From Omphalotus guepiniiformis (lineage: Eukaryota > Basidiomycota > Agaricomycetes > Agaricales > Omphalotaceae): a stretch of 64,000 nucleotides of DNA. The position numbers and the translations under genes are program-made. Location: NCBI GenBank assembly GCA_028554645.1, contig JAQOOI010000064.1:682001-746000 (forward strand), in the 5' to 3' direction. Each line of letters starts with the position of its first letter. Positions within the stretch are counted from its first letter, which is position 1. The notes beneath the pieces are model-generated. The model ran no database searches, was not told the DNA's origin, and saw only the letters and a list, made by a program, of their open reading frames with translations. Below, one piece after another: positions 63,579 through 64,000 of the stretch.

Positions 63579-64000
63579 TTATTCATGGCGATTAACTTTC
63601 GCACGCTCGAGTTGCCATAAACGTACAATCGTCTCCTTTGTCGCCACAACTGGGGCCACTGCTAGGCCACTGAACCCTGCAGGCTTATTGTCATGATCAG
63701 AGGCTTGCACAATGCAATAAGTAAACCAGAAATGCAGAATGCGAGATGTTCACAAGGTATACATAGTCAGCATATACATCATTGTTCGGTCCTTCATTGC
63801 TGAACCACCTTGATACATATACACCGCGGATGTATGACGAGACTGAGCTTCGTCAAGCGCCGCTGCTCGAAGTTAGCGTGCTTCTGGTGCTTTGGGGCCG
63901 AAAAGTGCAGTTCGGAAATTAGATGTTCTGCGTCCGCATAGCGATACTAAAATAGAGAAGAGCGCAAGGAAGCCTCGACACAGAAAAACTCAATAGACCC
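63579..64000 (-). CDS. 3' end of an unidentified minus-strand gene (partial)
   Basis: A terminal exon reads 'GFSGLAVAPVVATKETIVRL' then 'WQLERAKVNRHE' and stops at 63579-63581. Upstream, after a CTGCAG acceptor near 63680, a possible internal exon reads 'YADAEHLISELHFSAPKHQK' (63950-63890). The composition is protein-like but too short to name. The rest lies beyond the right edge. Confidence 0.35.

Overview
The window looks like nuclear DNA of a filamentous basidiomycete, probably an Agaricomycete. Almost every gene is cut by introns of about 45-65 nt, spacing is tight, there are no operons, and the set includes Agaricomycete-type families: an F-box/LRR-like protein, a Clp1-like protein, a DRAP-type deaminase and NCE101. 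I count about 25 protein-coding genes. I found no rRNA, convincing tRNA, CRISPR array or intact transposon. Species cannot be given from the sequence alone. Exon junctions were read by eye from GT..AG signals and protein continuity, so gene ends are firmer than internal junctions.

Layout. 0-5.5 kb: the N-terminal part of an SQ/TQ-rich Rad9/Crb2-like checkpoint protein (minus, runs off the left edge), a single-pass membrane protein of unknown function, and a Golgi nucleotide-sugar transporter. 5.9-14 kb: three minus-strand metabolic/RNA genes, namely mitochondrial NAD(P) transhydrogenase, a dihydrodipicolinate-synthase-family aldolase and tRNA pseudouridine synthase Pus4. 14.3-20.4 kb: a condensation-domain-like acyltransferase, Mediator subunit Med16, a proteasome-assembly-chaperone-3-like protein and a 64-residue NCE101. 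20.5-27.7 kb: NatB auxiliary subunit (Mdm20/NAA25), RPA2, and next to it a second, diverged RPA2-like gene. 28.4-43.9 kb: an SGNH/GDSL esterase, ATG2, RLP24, a deaminase and SPT6. 44-51.4 kb: a four-helix membrane protein, SRP54, SPT8 and a SAM methyltransferase. 51.4-54 kb is gene-poor. 54-63.3 kb: an F-box protein, TFIIA small subunit (TOA2), a mucin-like membrane protein with an SSTP repeat, a Clp1-like protein and PAB1. The right edge seems to carry the 3' end of another minus-strand gene.

Most genes are housekeeping: transcription (MED16, SPT6, SPT8, TOA2), mRNA and protein handling (PAB1, SRP54, RLP24, PUS4, NatB), replication and repair (RPA2, Rad9/Crb2-like), autophagy (ATG2) and redox (NNT). 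I see no gene cluster that forms a new pathway or defence system. The items most worth checking are the tandem RPA2 pair with an apparent frameshift in the second copy, a very short intron in the sugar transporter, the gene-poor island with an inverted repeat, and several orphan membrane proteins.
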